DNA of 64,000 bases from Tamaricihabitans halophyticus. GTDB lineage: Bacteria > Actinomycetota > Actinomycetes > Mycobacteriales > Pseudonocardiaceae. The number at the start of each line of letters is the position of its first letter. Positions within the stretch are counted from its first letter, which is position 1. Below, piece after piece: positions 43,395-52,005 of this stretch. A program made the translations under genes and the position numbers. Location: NCBI RefSeq assembly GCF_004340875.1, contig NZ_SLXQ01000001.1, forward strand, positions 434,001 through 498,000, in the 5' to 3' direction. The notes beneath the pieces were generated by a model. The model was given only the letters and a program-made list of their open reading frames with translations. It was not told the DNA's origin and did no database searches.

Positions 43395-44900
43395 TCAGTA
43401 AGCACCCGCTCCACTTGCCACGGCACGGACCGTCTTCCAGAGAATCATCGCGTCCAAAGCCAGCGACCAATCCTCGACATAGCGCAGATCGAGCCGGACG
43501 GACTCGTCCCAGGAAAGATCGCTACGCCCGCTTACTTGCCACAAGCCGGTCAGTCCCGGCTTCACCAGCAACCGCCGCCGTACATGTGGCCGGTAGGCCG
43601 CGGTCTCCGCTGGCAACGGGGGGCGTGGACCGACCAGGGACATCGAACCGGAAACCACGTTCAGCAGCTGCGGGAGCTCATCCAATGAGTACCTGCGCAG
43701 GAAAGCCCCAACCCGGGTGATCCGCGGATCCCGCCGCATCTTGAACAATGGCCCCGCGCCCTCGTTGCGCTCCGTGAGTCCCGCGAGCACGGCATCCGCG
43801 TTCGGCACCATGGTGCGGAACTTGAGCATCGTGAAAGTCTTGCCGTTCTTGCCAACCCGTTGTTGCCGGTAGATGGCTGGACCACCGTCACCAACCCGGA
43901 TCGCGGCGGCGATCGCGAGCAGCGCAGGCGAAAGCAAGGCAAGTAGCAGTGCGGCACCAATGCGATCCACGACGCCCTTGACGACCCGGCGCCCACCGGT
44001 GAGCGTTGGCGCGGACACGTGCAGCAGCGGCATCCCAAGCACCCCGGAAACCTGCAACCGCGGACCGGCTACCTCCATCAGCATCGGCGCGACGGCCATC
44101 TCCGCGGTGGTGTCCTCAAGAGACCAGGCAAGCTCCTGCAGCCGCGCGGGCGTCCAGTACGCGTCCGCGGTCACCGCGACCATCCGGTAGCCACCCCTGC
44201 GCACGTGGTTGGCGATCTCCGAAAGGTCACCAACCACCGGCACCCCGTCAATATCACCGCGCGCACCGTCCTGGCCGGTCCCGTCGATCGTGCAGACGGC
44301 CTCGACCTGCCAACCCACATGCGCCTGGTCTCGGGTTCGCTGAATCAGCTCGCGCACCGCGTCCTGACTCCCCGCCGCCATCAGCGGCAGCAGACAGCGG
44401 CCCTGCCTTCGCGCCCGGTGCAGCCGCTTGCGCAGTACGTACCGGCCGGCGATCACGGAAACGGCCGCGGCTGGCAGTACACCGAACACCCAGGGCCGCA
44501 CCGCGAGTTCGCCGGCGATCAGGCCACAGAGCGCAACAAGTACGGCCGCAAGCAGAAAGCCCTTGCCCAGCCGGCGAAACTCTTCCGCGCCGTTGCCGAG
44601 CACCCGTTGCTGCCAGGCGCGCACCGCCGGCAGCGCGCTACCGACCGCGACCGCGGTACCGAGGGCCAGTAGCAGGTCCATCCCAGGGGCACCGAAAAGC
44701 AGCGAACCACCGAGGATGACCACCAACGTGAGGCAGGCATCGCTGGCCAACACCCAGTGGCGGTAGCGCCTCTCCCAGCCGGTAGGCGGGAACGTGGTGG
44801 CCGGTAACTCAGCCGCGCGTGCGTCGGCCGTCACCGTCGAGCTGCCATACGAGCCGTGCGGCTCCGTAGGCATGCCGGACCACCCAGGATAGCTATCCAT
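43395..44900 (-). CDS. Polyprenyl-phosphate sugar-1-phosphate transferase (WbaP/WcaJ-like)
   Basis: The 501-residue protein has four or five N-terminal helices, a central CoA-binding-like domain and the C-terminal bacterial sugar transferase domain (about 310-500). The last holds the reentrant helix IGAALLLALLSPALLAIAAAIR, KFRTMVPNAD, the catalytic RYSLDELPQLLNVVSGSMSLVGPRP and KPGLTGLWQVSGRS. It primes the repeat unit by putting a sugar-1-phosphate on undecaprenyl phosphate. It is first in the minus-strand operon. The N-terminal Pro/Thr-rich 40 residues are variable and the exact start is less certain. Confidence 0.93.
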   Translation of the reverse strand: MDSYPGWSGMPTEPHGSYGSSTVTADARAAELPATTFPPTGWERRYRHWVLASDACLTLVVILGGSLLFGAPGMDLLLALGTAVAVGSALPAVRAWQQRVLGNGAEEFRRLGKGFLLAAVLVALCGLIAGELAVRPWVFGVLPAAAVSVIAGRYVLRKRLHRARRQGRCLLPLMAAGSQDAVRELIQRTRDQAHVGWQVEAVCTIDGTGQDGARGDIDGVPVVGDLSEIANHVRRGGYRMVAVTADAYWTPARLQELAWSLEDTTAEMAVAPMLMEVAGPRLQVSGVLGMPLLHVSAPTLTGGRRVVKGVVDRIGAALLLALLSPALLAIAAAIRVGDGGPAIYRQQRVGKNGKTFTMLKFRTMVPNADAVLAGLTERNEGAGPLFKMRRDPRITRVGAFLRRYSLDELPQLLNVVSGSMSLVGPRPPLPAETAAYRPHVRRRLLVKPGLTGLWQVSGRSDLSWDESVRLDLRYVEDWSLALDAMILWKTVRAVASGAGAY

Positions 44901-45496
44901 TCAATCCCCTTCACCCGACCGTGGCCGATGCCGGCCGATCAAGCGCTCGCCGCGCGGGTCTTAGCTTTGCGTGACACGGAGACCGTAACGGATCGGGTGT
45001 CACTCAATGTGAGTTTCGGGGCCTCCTCGCGGACCGTTACAGTGAATTTGGCCGCTACATGATCACTCGCCAGAGTGACGTTTTGGCGAAATCTTGCATC
45101 CAGAGAAATACTCTAGGTAGTAGACGCAAGACTGTTAAGAAATTACTGACAGTGGCTTGACCGGCCTGGACCTGCACCCTTCGAGCGCCGCGAATCGAAC
45201 TCTTGGCGGCAAGGAGTCATCCGAACCCCGGGTCAGCGCGGCGCGTCTGGCCCAAGGGCGCCAGTGCGGCTGATTACTCAAGGCAATATGGATCAAGCCC
45301 GGGTTGCCGTTCGCGCGGCCCCAGACTGGGCCGAAGGCGGCAGAAATCGTGAAGAAGTTACACCTTTAGTGGCATGCGCGCCGACGACCAGGCGGCGCTG
45401 CCCGAAATACAACGATTCAACATCGGCACCGCTCCACTATGGACGAAGAGCGAGCTGACACCCACCGGGGTTACCCCTGGTTAGTGCTGCGGGCGC
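44901..45496. other. Intergenic region upstream of the priming transferase
   Basis: About 600 bp without a convincing gene. It should carry the promoter of the minus-strand polysaccharide operon. A short ACTCA-ATG-TGAGT dyad is at 45002-45014. A run of AT-richer sequence (45061-45160) is the best promoter candidate. No RNA gene is evident. Confidence 0.5.
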
Positions 45497-45539
45497 AAAA
45501 AGCGGGGGCCCGCTCGCGTGATCGCGAACGAGCCCCCGC
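45497..45539 (-). terminator. Rho-independent terminator of the cold-shock gene
   Basis: GCGGGGGC (45502-45509) pairs with GCCCCCGC (45532-45539), extended by an imperfect CGCTCGCG/CGCGAACG inner stem. On the minus strand it is followed by TTTTTGCG. It lies 15 bp past the cold-shock stop codon. Confidence 0.85.
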
Positions 45540-45553
45540 CGTTAGGTACTACG

Positions 45554-45757
45554 TCAGACGACGCTGACACCAGTGGCTTGCGGGCCCTTGGCGCCCTGGC
45601 CGACCTCAAACTCCACCCGGGCGTTCTCTTCCAACGTGCGGAAGCCGCTGCCCTTGATCTCCGAATAGTGCACGAACACGTCAGCGCCGCCGCCATCCGG
45701 AGAGATGAAGCCGAAGCCCTTCTCCGCGTTGAACCACTTCACGGTGCCCTGAGCCAT
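45554..45757 (-). CDS. Cold-shock protein (CspA family)
   Basis: The 67-residue protein is a complete cold-shock domain with RNP1 KGFGFISPD and RNP2 DVFVHYSEI. It binds single-stranded RNA and DNA and acts as an RNA chaperone or antiterminator. GAGGAGAAC precedes the ATG. It is a single gene with its own terminator and a long AT-richer 5' region, as usual for csp genes. Confidence 0.97.
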   Translation of the reverse strand: MAQGTVKWFNAEKGFGFISPDGGGADVFVHYSEIKGSGFRTLEENARVEFEVGQGAKGPQATGVSVV

Positions 45758-46045
45758 ACTTTGTTCTCCTCAACCACATACTTAAACGAGACACCGCCTA
45801 ACTGCGATGACCCGGGCCAGTCTTAGACGCTGGCTTCCCGGCTTGAGGAGGAAAACCATCGCGCCCGCAACATCGTTTTGCGAGCGTGACCCAACACGAA
45901 CACAAAAACTCTGACCGCTACCAGCTAACCACATGAGTCCACTCATGGCTAGCGCGCCCGGGCCCTGCTCGGAGCGAAAATACCGGCAACCGCGCTGGTA
46001 TCTCCGGACGATCCGAACCGCCCCTGCACTGCCCGCCGCCCGGCT

Positions 46046-46771
46046 ATGCTCGCGATCATGTCGACCGGCGTATGCACCGTGTGGTTCAGCCAGCCACTGC
46101 CACTGGACCAGCAGTGGCTCGAGCTACTCGACGAGCTGGAACACGGACGGCTCGCGGCATACCGGCAAGAAGTGGACAAGCGACGTTTCCTCACCGGCCG
46201 GGTGCTGGCCAAGACGGTCCTCGCGGCCAGGGACGGTCGGCGACCGGAGACGATCCGGCTGGACGCGAGCTGCGCCGACTGCGATAAACCGCACGGCCCA
46301 CCTCGGCTACCCGAGCCCGATGCGCCCCAGCTGTCCATCGCGCACTCCGGGGAGCGGGTGGCGCTCGCGGTCTGCTCGGTAGCCGCGGTTGGCGTCGACG
46401 TGGAACGAATCGGCGAATCCGTCCGCGCCGGCATGTACGAGCACGTGCTCAGCGCCCAGGAGCGTCCCCGACTGGATCGGCTGACGGAAGACGAACGAGC
46501 GCGTGCCTTCTTCGGCTACTGGGCACGGAAGGAAGCGCTGATCAAAGCCTGCCGGCTCGGCCTACGGCTACCCATGCCGGAGCTGACCGTCAGCTCGCAC
46601 GACTCCCCGGCGCGGCTGCTCGCATCCACCTCGGCCGCGCTGCATCCGGCGAGTACGACGATGCACGATCTGGACGCCGGCGAGGGCTACCGGGCCAGCC
46701 TCGCCGTACTCACCGCCGAAGCGATCCAGCCGAAAACCAAGTGGTGGCACCCCGAGCCGGAATACGACTGA
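46046..46771 (+). CDS. 4'-phosphopantetheinyl transferase (Sfp type)
   Basis: The 241-residue protein has two pseudo-repeats with the motifs RRFLTGRVLAKTVLA, LSIAHSGERVALAV, VGVDVERI (Mg-binding Asp/Glu, about 115-122) and FFGYWARKEALIKACRLGL (about 155-173). It attaches phosphopantetheine to carrier proteins of NRPS, PKS or fatty acid synthases. A second ATG at 46058 is possible. It is convergent with isochorismate synthase, 3 bp apart, a pairing that hints at siderophore-type metabolism although no NRPS is in the window. Confidence 0.92.
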   Translation: MLAIMSTGVCTVWFSQPLPLDQQWLELLDELEHGRLAAYRQEVDKRRFLTGRVLAKTVLAARDGRRPETIRLDASCADCDKPHGPPRLPEPDAPQLSIAHSGERVALAVCSVAAVGVDVERIGESVRAGMYEHVLSAQERPRLDRLTEDERARAFFGYWARKEALIKACRLGLRLPMPELTVSSHDSPARLLASTSAALHPASTTMHDLDAGEGYRASLAVLTAEAIQPKTKWWHPEPEYD

Positions 46772-46774
46772 CGG

Positions 46775-48010
46775 TTAGCTCTCCAGTGTGAGGCCCATCG
46801 CGCGGAGAAGGGTCTGGAACTTGGCCGTCGTCTCGGCCAGTTCGCGCTCCGGCTGCGAATCAGCGACGATTCCCGCACCTGCGAACAACCGCATGGCCCG
46901 CTCGGCGATATCGGCGCAGCGGATCGCGATCGCCCACTGGCCGTCACCGTTGGCATCGACCCAGCCAACCAGGCCCGCGTAGTAGTCTCGATCGAACGGT
47001 TCCAGCCGGTCGATCGCCTCCCGCGCCTGCTCGCGCGGTGTGCCACCGATGGCCGGCGTCGGGTGCAGTTCGGCGGCAAGAGTGAGCACGGACAGTTCCG
47101 GATCGCGCAGTTCACCGGTGATCTTGGTGCCGAGGTGCCACACCGCGGAGGTGGCCGTGAGGGAAGGCCGCGGCGGCACCACCAGATTCCGACAGTACGG
47201 CGCGAGCGTATCGGCCACGGCCTCGACGACCAGCTCGTGTTCGAGTTGTTCCTTCGCCGAATCGACGAGGTAACGGGCGTTCGCGTTGTCCGTGACCGGG
47301 TCTGCTGAGCGCGGGGCCGAGCCGGCGAGCGGATGAGAGATCACCGAACGCCCGGTACGGGAAACCAACAACTCCGGACTTGAGCCGAGCAGGGTGCGCT
47401 GGCCAGCCCGATCGGCGGGAGGTAGCTCCGCGGCAAAGGTATAGCCATGCGCATTGTCACGGACCAGATTGGCCAGAATCGCGGCAACCGGAACGGAATC
47501 CGGGAAAGCCAGCTCCAGCATCCGAGCCAGTACCACCTTGCGCAACTCGCCGGCGCGCAATTGACGTACGGCGGTGGCGACACTGGCGGCATAGCCGGCC
47601 GGTTCGGGCACGGCGGCAACCGGCACACCGGATTCGATGGCCTGTACTTGGCGACGCCCGGCGGCTGGATGCAGCGGACCCGCGCTACGTACCATTGTCG
47701 GCAGGATTAACCGAGCCGGTACGGCGGCGGAATCATAGGGCAGTACTCCTGCGGCGAGCGGTAGCCCATCGCCGAGCAACGTCCCGCGAATCCGGTTCGC
47801 CAGCCGCGGCCAATCGTGATCCTCGAGCACGCCAATCGAATCGCTGGCCAACAGTGTTCGCTGCGCCGAACCAAAGAAGAAGTCGCCGCGGCGGAAATCA
47901 TCGAGCAATCGCCCAGCGGAGACATCGCCGACCGCATGGACTACCCCGTCCCGCGTCACAGTCAACCCGCCCACCTCGGTTTCTGGGCTCAATCGGCTCA
48001 TGTGGCTCAA
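46775..48010 (-). CDS. Isochorismate synthase
   Basis: The 411-residue chorismate-utilising enzyme has LRKVVLARMLEL, SSPELLVSRTGRSVISHPLAGSAPRS, ELHPTPAIGGTPREQA, PFDRDYYAGLVGWVDANGDGQWAIAIR (active-site Glu/Arg region) and GAGIVADSQPERELAETTAKFQTLL. It converts chorismate to isochorismate for 2,3-dihydroxybenzoate siderophores (EntC/DhbC) or menaquinone (MenF). The length and the clean lack of a fused lyase domain fit a DhbC-like enzyme. Neither route's other genes are in the window. Confidence 0.93.
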   Translation of the reverse strand: MSHMSRLSPETEVGGLTVTRDGVVHAVGDVSAGRLLDDFRRGDFFFGSAQRTLLASDSIGVLEDHDWPRLANRIRGTLLGDGLPLAAGVLPYDSAAVPARLILPTMVRSAGPLHPAAGRRQVQAIESGVPVAAVPEPAGYAASVATAVRQLRAGELRKVVLARMLELAFPDSVPVAAILANLVRDNAHGYTFAAELPPADRAGQRTLLGSSPELLVSRTGRSVISHPLAGSAPRSADPVTDNANARYLVDSAKEQLEHELVVEAVADTLAPYCRNLVVPPRPSLTATSAVWHLGTKITGELRDPELSVLTLAAELHPTPAIGGTPREQAREAIDRLEPFDRDYYAGLVGWVDANGDGQWAIAIRCADIAERAMRLFAGAGIVADSQPERELAETTAKFQTLLRAMGLTLES

Positions 48011-48622
48011 TCGGATCAGCTGCTACCCATTCTTCACCGACCGCGCATTAACCCAGTGTCGGCTATGACAGCAATCACCTCCGAGCCGGCCTTGATAAAG
48101 CATGAAAACGACAACATCGCGGTAACGAGTGTGACAACGAAACTGACCGAACGACGCTATGCCGGCGACTACTTAACGTGATGTTGATCATTACTGGGTT
48201 TTGCCGATTGCGTGTTACCAAATCCGCCAAATACCAAGAAAGTTAGCCCATTAGAGTTAATTTAGGGTAATCCTCCTACCAGGCAAAATATCCGATTCAC
48301 CCAGGTGAGGCAGTTACCGGCGGTAGTAGATCTGCTTGATTTGTCCGATCCCGAATCGGCAAGATGCACTTCACCAGCGGTTGAACCGTGCTCGGCTGCC
48401 CTACGGCTGGGATACGGGACCGCGAGTCGGGGTGTCACCAATGTCGGGTTTGGGTACCGACAGCCGGTGGCAGGGGGTTCGCCAGCCATTTCCGTTGTGA
48501 CCCGCCATCACCTACAGCGGCGTGTCCTGCGGTTTTAGCTGGGTGAGCAGCACGCACGGATCCACCAAGCGAAACCAGCGGGTTCGGCCCGCTCGTCCGG
48601 AACCGGAGTAACGACACCCTCC
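48011..48622. other. AT-richer intergenic region between isochorismate synthase and the L,D-transpeptidase
   Basis: This 612-bp stretch has clearly lower GC than its surroundings, above all 48180-48310. It has short open frames on both strands but none with ribosome sites or recognisable folds. It should hold two divergent promoters. A loose TTAGGGTAATCC is present at about 48261, too poor to call an iron box. Confidence 0.5.
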
Positions 48623-49459
48623 ATGAGCAAGCGAACATCTCTACACAGTCACGCGCGCACGCGGTCTGGCCGATTCCGCGCCGCGCCCCTGATTGGCCTC
48701 GCCGCGGTCGTCGCGATCACCGTGAGCGGCTGCGGTGGCGACGGGGAAGACGGCGACCAGCAAGCCCAGTCGGACGTCCAGCCAATCGCCAAGGAAGAAC
48801 TACTAAAGCTCCCCGAGGCGACGACATTCGGCGATATCGAAGGCGCACCGAAAGACCCCGCGCCAACCGAGCCGACCGACGGCGCCGTGGTGCAGGTCAC
48901 CGAAGAAGTTCCGGTCTATGACGACAAGGGCGGCGAGCCGTTCGCGCGGATGCCAGCCAAGCAGCTCGGCTCGCCGACCTGGCTGGCCGTCCTCGATCAG
49001 CAGGACGACTGGTTTCAGGTACTGCTGCCGTCCAGGCCGAATGCTTCGACCGGCTGGCTGCACAACGACAACGGGGTACTCGAAACGGCCGAGAACGACT
49101 TCCTGGTCGAGGTGGACACCGCCGACTTCAGCATGACGCTCACCGAAGCGGGCAACGAGGTCGGCAGCTGGGAAATTGGCACCGGAACCGAAGAGCACCC
49201 CACTCCGACCGGTCGCGCGGCGATCATCTCCTCGCTCGAGGAGTCCGTTAAGGACTACAGCCCGCTCGTGCTTCCGCTGAGTTCGCATTCGGACAGTCAC
49301 GAAACCTATGGCGGCGGTCCTGGCACCGTCGGCATTCACGGTTGGCCGGACGACAGCGTCATGGGTACCGAAACCAGTGACGGCTGCATCCGAGTGCCCG
49401 CCGACGCGCTGGAGAAGCTCAGCACGGTGCCGCTCGGCACCGTCGTGCTCGTCAGCTGA
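48623..49459 (+). CDS. L,D-transpeptidase lipoprotein (YkuD domain)
   Basis: The 278-residue protein has a lipoprotein-type signal (APLIGLAAVVAITVSGC, Cys at about 37). A Glu/Pro-rich linker and an SH3-like segment (VPVYDDKGGEPFARMPAKQLGSPTWLAV) follow, then the YkuD catalytic domain with HGWPDDSVMGTETSDGCIRVP (His and the SDGCIR Cys near residues 237 and 254). It makes 3-3 peptide cross-links in the cell wall outside the membrane. It stands alone, with a long upstream region and the secreted Asp/Gly protein downstream. Confidence 0.93.
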   Translation: MSKRTSLHSHARTRSGRFRAAPLIGLAAVVAITVSGCGGDGEDGDQQAQSDVQPIAKEELLKLPEATTFGDIEGAPKDPAPTEPTDGAVVQVTEEVPVYDDKGGEPFARMPAKQLGSPTWLAVLDQQDDWFQVLLPSRPNASTGWLHNDNGVLETAENDFLVEVDTADFSMTLTEAGNEVGSWEIGTGTEEHPTPTGRAAIISSLEESVKDYSPLVLPLSSHSDSHETYGGGPGTVGIHGWPDDSVMGTETSDGCIRVPADALEKLSTVPLGTVVLVS

Positions 49460-49581
49460 GCGTAGATCGCATCAGCTCACCCGAAAGGCGATTCCGTGGC
49501 TGGCGCACGCCAAATCCGGGCCAGCCGGTAACCGGAGAACCACGGAAACGCGAATGTACGTGTACAAGGAAGGAAAGTACT

Positions 49582-50337
49582 TTGTCTCTTCGTAAGAAGG
49601 CGGCCGGTGGTGCCGCGATCGCCGCGGCGACCGCGCTTGGTCTGGCACTGCTGCCGAGCACCGCTGCGGCCAGCGAGGACCAGCTCAGCGAGGCCTACGC
49701 GATCGGCGCTTCCGGGCTGCTGAACATCGAAAAGACGCCGTATCTGGACAGCAGCGCTGGTTTCCAGGAGAAGTCGCTGGCCAGCGTGGACATTCCGGAG
49801 AACCTGGCAAGCGTCGGCGTGCTGAACGCGGCGGTGGACACCGGCAGCGCATCTGCCAGTGTGGCCGACGTCAAGGTCAACCTGGCCGCGATCCTCGACC
49901 TCGGCGAGCTGACCCAGCTCAGCGCCGCCGTGATCGAGGCGACCTGCGAGAACGGCGAGGGCTCCGCGGCGCTGGCCGACGCGAAGATCGCCGGCACCGC
50001 GCTGGACGTCAGCCCGGCACCGAACACCGGGGTGGACATCCCGGGCGTGGCCTCGGTCATGCTGAACAAGCAGGTTGAGAACGAGGACGGCACGCTCGGC
50101 GTGACCGCGCTTTCGGTTGACCTGCTGAACAGCAGCCAGACCATCGACATCGCACACGCCACCTGTGGCACCAAGTCGGACGACTCCGACAACGGCGACG
50201 GGGACAACGGCGGCGACAATGGCGACAATGGTGGGGACAACGGCGGCGACAACGGGGACAACGGTGGCGACAGCGCCTCCGGCGGCAAGGCCCCAGCGCC
50301 GACCCCGGTCACTGGCCACCACCCGGTGACTGGCTGA
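49582..50337 (+). CDS. Secreted choice-of-anchor P-like protein with an Asp/Asn-Gly repeat tail
   Basis: The 251-residue protein starts at a TTG preceded by AAGGAAAG, with a Sec signal (AAIAAATALGLALLPSTAAA). The body (30-195) is one beta-rich domain with paired Cys (ATCENG, HATCGT) and the ASVADVKVNL pattern of the choice-of-anchor P group. The tail (200-235) is a low-complexity run of DNG and GGDN units, then PTPVTGHHPVTG. Such Gly-Asp tails may bind calcium or sit in the wall. The strong terminator after it marks a single-gene unit. Confidence 0.8.
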   Translation: MSLRKKAAGGAAIAAATALGLALLPSTAAASEDQLSEAYAIGASGLLNIEKTPYLDSSAGFQEKSLASVDIPENLASVGVLNAAVDTGSASASVADVKVNLAAILDLGELTQLSAAVIEATCENGEGSAALADAKIAGTALDVSPAPNTGVDIPGVASVMLNKQVENEDGTLGVTALSVDLLNSSQTIDIAHATCGTKSDDSDNGDGDNGGDNGDNGGDNGGDNGDNGGDSASGGKAPAPTPVTGHHPVTG

Positions 50338-50352
50338 CCTAGCGAGACTAAA

Positions 50353-50389
50353 GGCGGGTGCGTGCGGCAGCTGGTCGCACGCACCCGCC
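50353..50389 (+). terminator. Strong intrinsic terminator
   Basis: A perfect 14-bp stem, GGCGGGTGCGTGCG with CGCACGCACCCGCC, around a 9-nt loop and followed by TTTGTC. It lies 16 bp after the stop of the secreted protein gene. Confidence 0.9.
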
Positions 50390-50425
50390 TTTGTCTGCCG
50401 GGAAGACCGCTGCGGTGGTTGCGCG

Positions 50426-50460
50426 CTTGTAGCCCGACGGCAGTACCGACGGGCTACAAG
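50426..50460 (-). terminator. Hairpin downstream of mihF
   Basis: CTTGTAGCCCG (50426-50436) and CGGGCTACAAG (50450-50460) pair perfectly, with an inner CGG/CCG. There is no T-run, so termination would be by stem strength alone. It lies 16 bp past the mihF stop. Confidence 0.6.
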
Positions 50461-50476
50461 GTAATTCGCGCGGTGG

Positions 50477-50788
50477 CTACTTGAGTGCTTGAATCAGCGC
50501 TTCGCGCTGACGCTCACCAAGACCGGCCGCCCGACGGTCCGGGTCAATCCCGGTCTGCTCGAGCAGCGCGGCAACCTTGACCGCACCAAGGCCGGGAACG
50601 GCCTTGAGCAGCGCGGTTACCTTGGTCTTTCCGATCGTCTTGTCCTCTTTGGCTTTGTTGAGCACCTTGTCGATGCTCTGCTTGCCGGACTTGATCGACG
50701 CGAGCAGCTCAGAACGTGCTTTACGTGCTTCAGCCGCTTTGGCAAGAGCCTCCGCACGCTGCTCCGGAGTCAACGTAGGCAGAGCCAA
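50477..50788 (-). CDS. mihF: Integration host factor, actinobacterial type (mIHF)
   Basis: The 103-residue protein matches mIHF end to end: LALPTLTPEQRAEALAKAAEARKARSELL, then KVTALLKAVPGLGAVKVAALLEQTGI and RRAAGLGERQREALIQAL with the helix-two-turn-helix DNA-binding part. It bends DNA and is essential in mycobacteria and a regulator in Streptomyces. The frame is open to an ATG at 50866, but the family length and a GAAGGG site before a TTG at 50788 favour the TTG start. It is monocistronic. Confidence 0.92.
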   Translation of the reverse strand: MALPTLTPEQRAEALAKAAEARKARSELLASIKSGKQSIDKVLNKAKEDKTIGKTKVTALLKAVPGLGAVKVAALLEQTGIDPDRRAAGLGERQREALIQALK

Positions 50789-50910
50789 CGTGGTGATCCC
50801 TTCTTCCTCGGCGTTAGCGATCGCGACAGCGGTCACGATTTCCCGTGACTGCCGCGCGCTGTGCATCCAGTAAACGTGAATGAAGCGCCGACGCTAGCAC
50901 CGACACGCAG

Positions 50911-51864
50911 TTATTTCTCGCCGTTCACTCCGATCGGGACCGCTTCGAGCGATGTGACGGGCGGTGAAACCGGGATCTCATGCAAAACATGGGCGAGGAT
51001 TTCTACTCCCCGTATCACTCTCGGTCCAGGTCGGTTGAAGTACGCGGGCCCGTCGACCACCCACACGTGTCCAGTGCGGACAGCGGATAACTCTGACCAC
51101 ATCGGATTACCGGTCAACAAATCCAGTTCCTGGAAAGTGCGTTGTGGACTAAATCCACACGGTTGAATGAGGATGACCTCCGGATCGGCATCCCGCAGTT
51201 GCGCCCAGCCCATCGCTTTCGTGTGTTCACCAGGCCGCGCGAGTACCGGTGTACCGCCAGCCTGTTCGATTTGCTCTGGCACCCAGTGACCGGCCGGCCA
51301 CAGTGGGGCCAACCACTCGATCGCGGCAACCCGTGGGCGGGACCTGCCAGCCACCTGGGCGCGTACCGTAGCCAGTCGAACGCGCAGCGCATCCACCCGC
51401 TCCGCGGCGAGTCCTGCCCAGGTATCCGTACCGCCCAGCTCGTCCAGTTGCTCGGCCACCCTGATCAGGGTGTGCAGTACCCCGTCCAGCGTGGCCGGCT
51501 CCAAACTGAGCACCGCGGGCCCGGCATCCAGCCGTAGTGCCCGCAAGGTCGTCGAGACCTGTTGATAGGACACCGCGCAGACATCGCACAGGTCCTGGGT
51601 GAGCACCAGATCCGGCGCGGCTTCGGCAAGGTCGGACGCGGCCAGCTGGTAGAGCCCGGAGCCACGATGCATACCGCCGACGGCGGCGGAGATCTCCCGC
51701 GAACTGGCGTCCGGAAGCGAGGCGTCCGAGGTGAGCACCGGTACCCCGGCGACCTCGACCGGCGGCCAGTCGCACTCATGCGTCCGCCCAACCAGCATGT
51801 CCAGCGCGCCCAGCTCGGCTAACAAGTCGGTGGCGGCTGGCAACAGAGACACGATGCGCACCAC
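50911..51864 (-). CDS. Cobalamin-binding / BtuF-like helical backbone metal receptor protein
   Basis: The roughly 317-residue protein has two Rossmann-like lobes of the periplasmic-binding type III fold: VRIVSLLPAATDLLAELG and GRTHECDWPP in the N-lobe, then PDLVLTQDLCDVCAVSYQQV, EWLAPLWPAGHWVPEQIEQAGG and NPMWSELSAVRTGHVWVVDGPAYFNRPGPR in the C-lobe. It has no signal peptide and no ABC permease nearby. It fits the cytoplasmic actinobacterial cobalamin-binding group more than a true import receptor. The GTG at 51864 gives the family start; an ATG at 51912 is possible. Confidence 0.85.
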   Translation of the reverse strand: MVRIVSLLPAATDLLAELGALDMLVGRTHECDWPPVEVAGVPVLTSDASLPDASSREISAAVGGMHRGSGLYQLAASDLAEAAPDLVLTQDLCDVCAVSYQQVSTTLRALRLDAGPAVLSLEPATLDGVLHTLIRVAEQLDELGGTDTWAGLAAERVDALRVRLATVRAQVAGRSRPRVAAIEWLAPLWPAGHWVPEQIEQAGGTPVLARPGEHTKAMGWAQLRDADPEVILIQPCGFSPQRTFQELDLLTGNPMWSELSAVRTGHVWVVDGPAYFNRPGPRVIRGVEILAHVLHEIPVSPPVTSLEAVPIGVNGEK

Positions 51865-52005
51865 CCGAAGATATCGAGCCCCAAAAGATACGGATCGAGA
51901 CAATGTGGGCATCCCACGCGCCGGCCAAGCGCATTAGAGTTCGCGGGTAACCCAGTTCACAAGTACAGACTGCCTCGCGCACCGATGTGAGTACTCGGAG
52001 TTGCC

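Noticed and set aside
45180-45220. CGAATCGAACTC as the T-arm of a tRNA gene.
   Set aside because: No matching acceptor, D or anticodon stems can be drawn around it.
44901-45496. A 64-codon frame at 45264-45458.
   Set aside because: No ribosome site, Arg/Thr-rich composition and no recognisable fold.
48241-48290. TTAGGGTAATCC as an IdeR/DmdR1 iron box ahead of isochorismate synthase.
   Set aside because: Only one half matches and the dyad is missing; it is also about 240 bp from the start codon.
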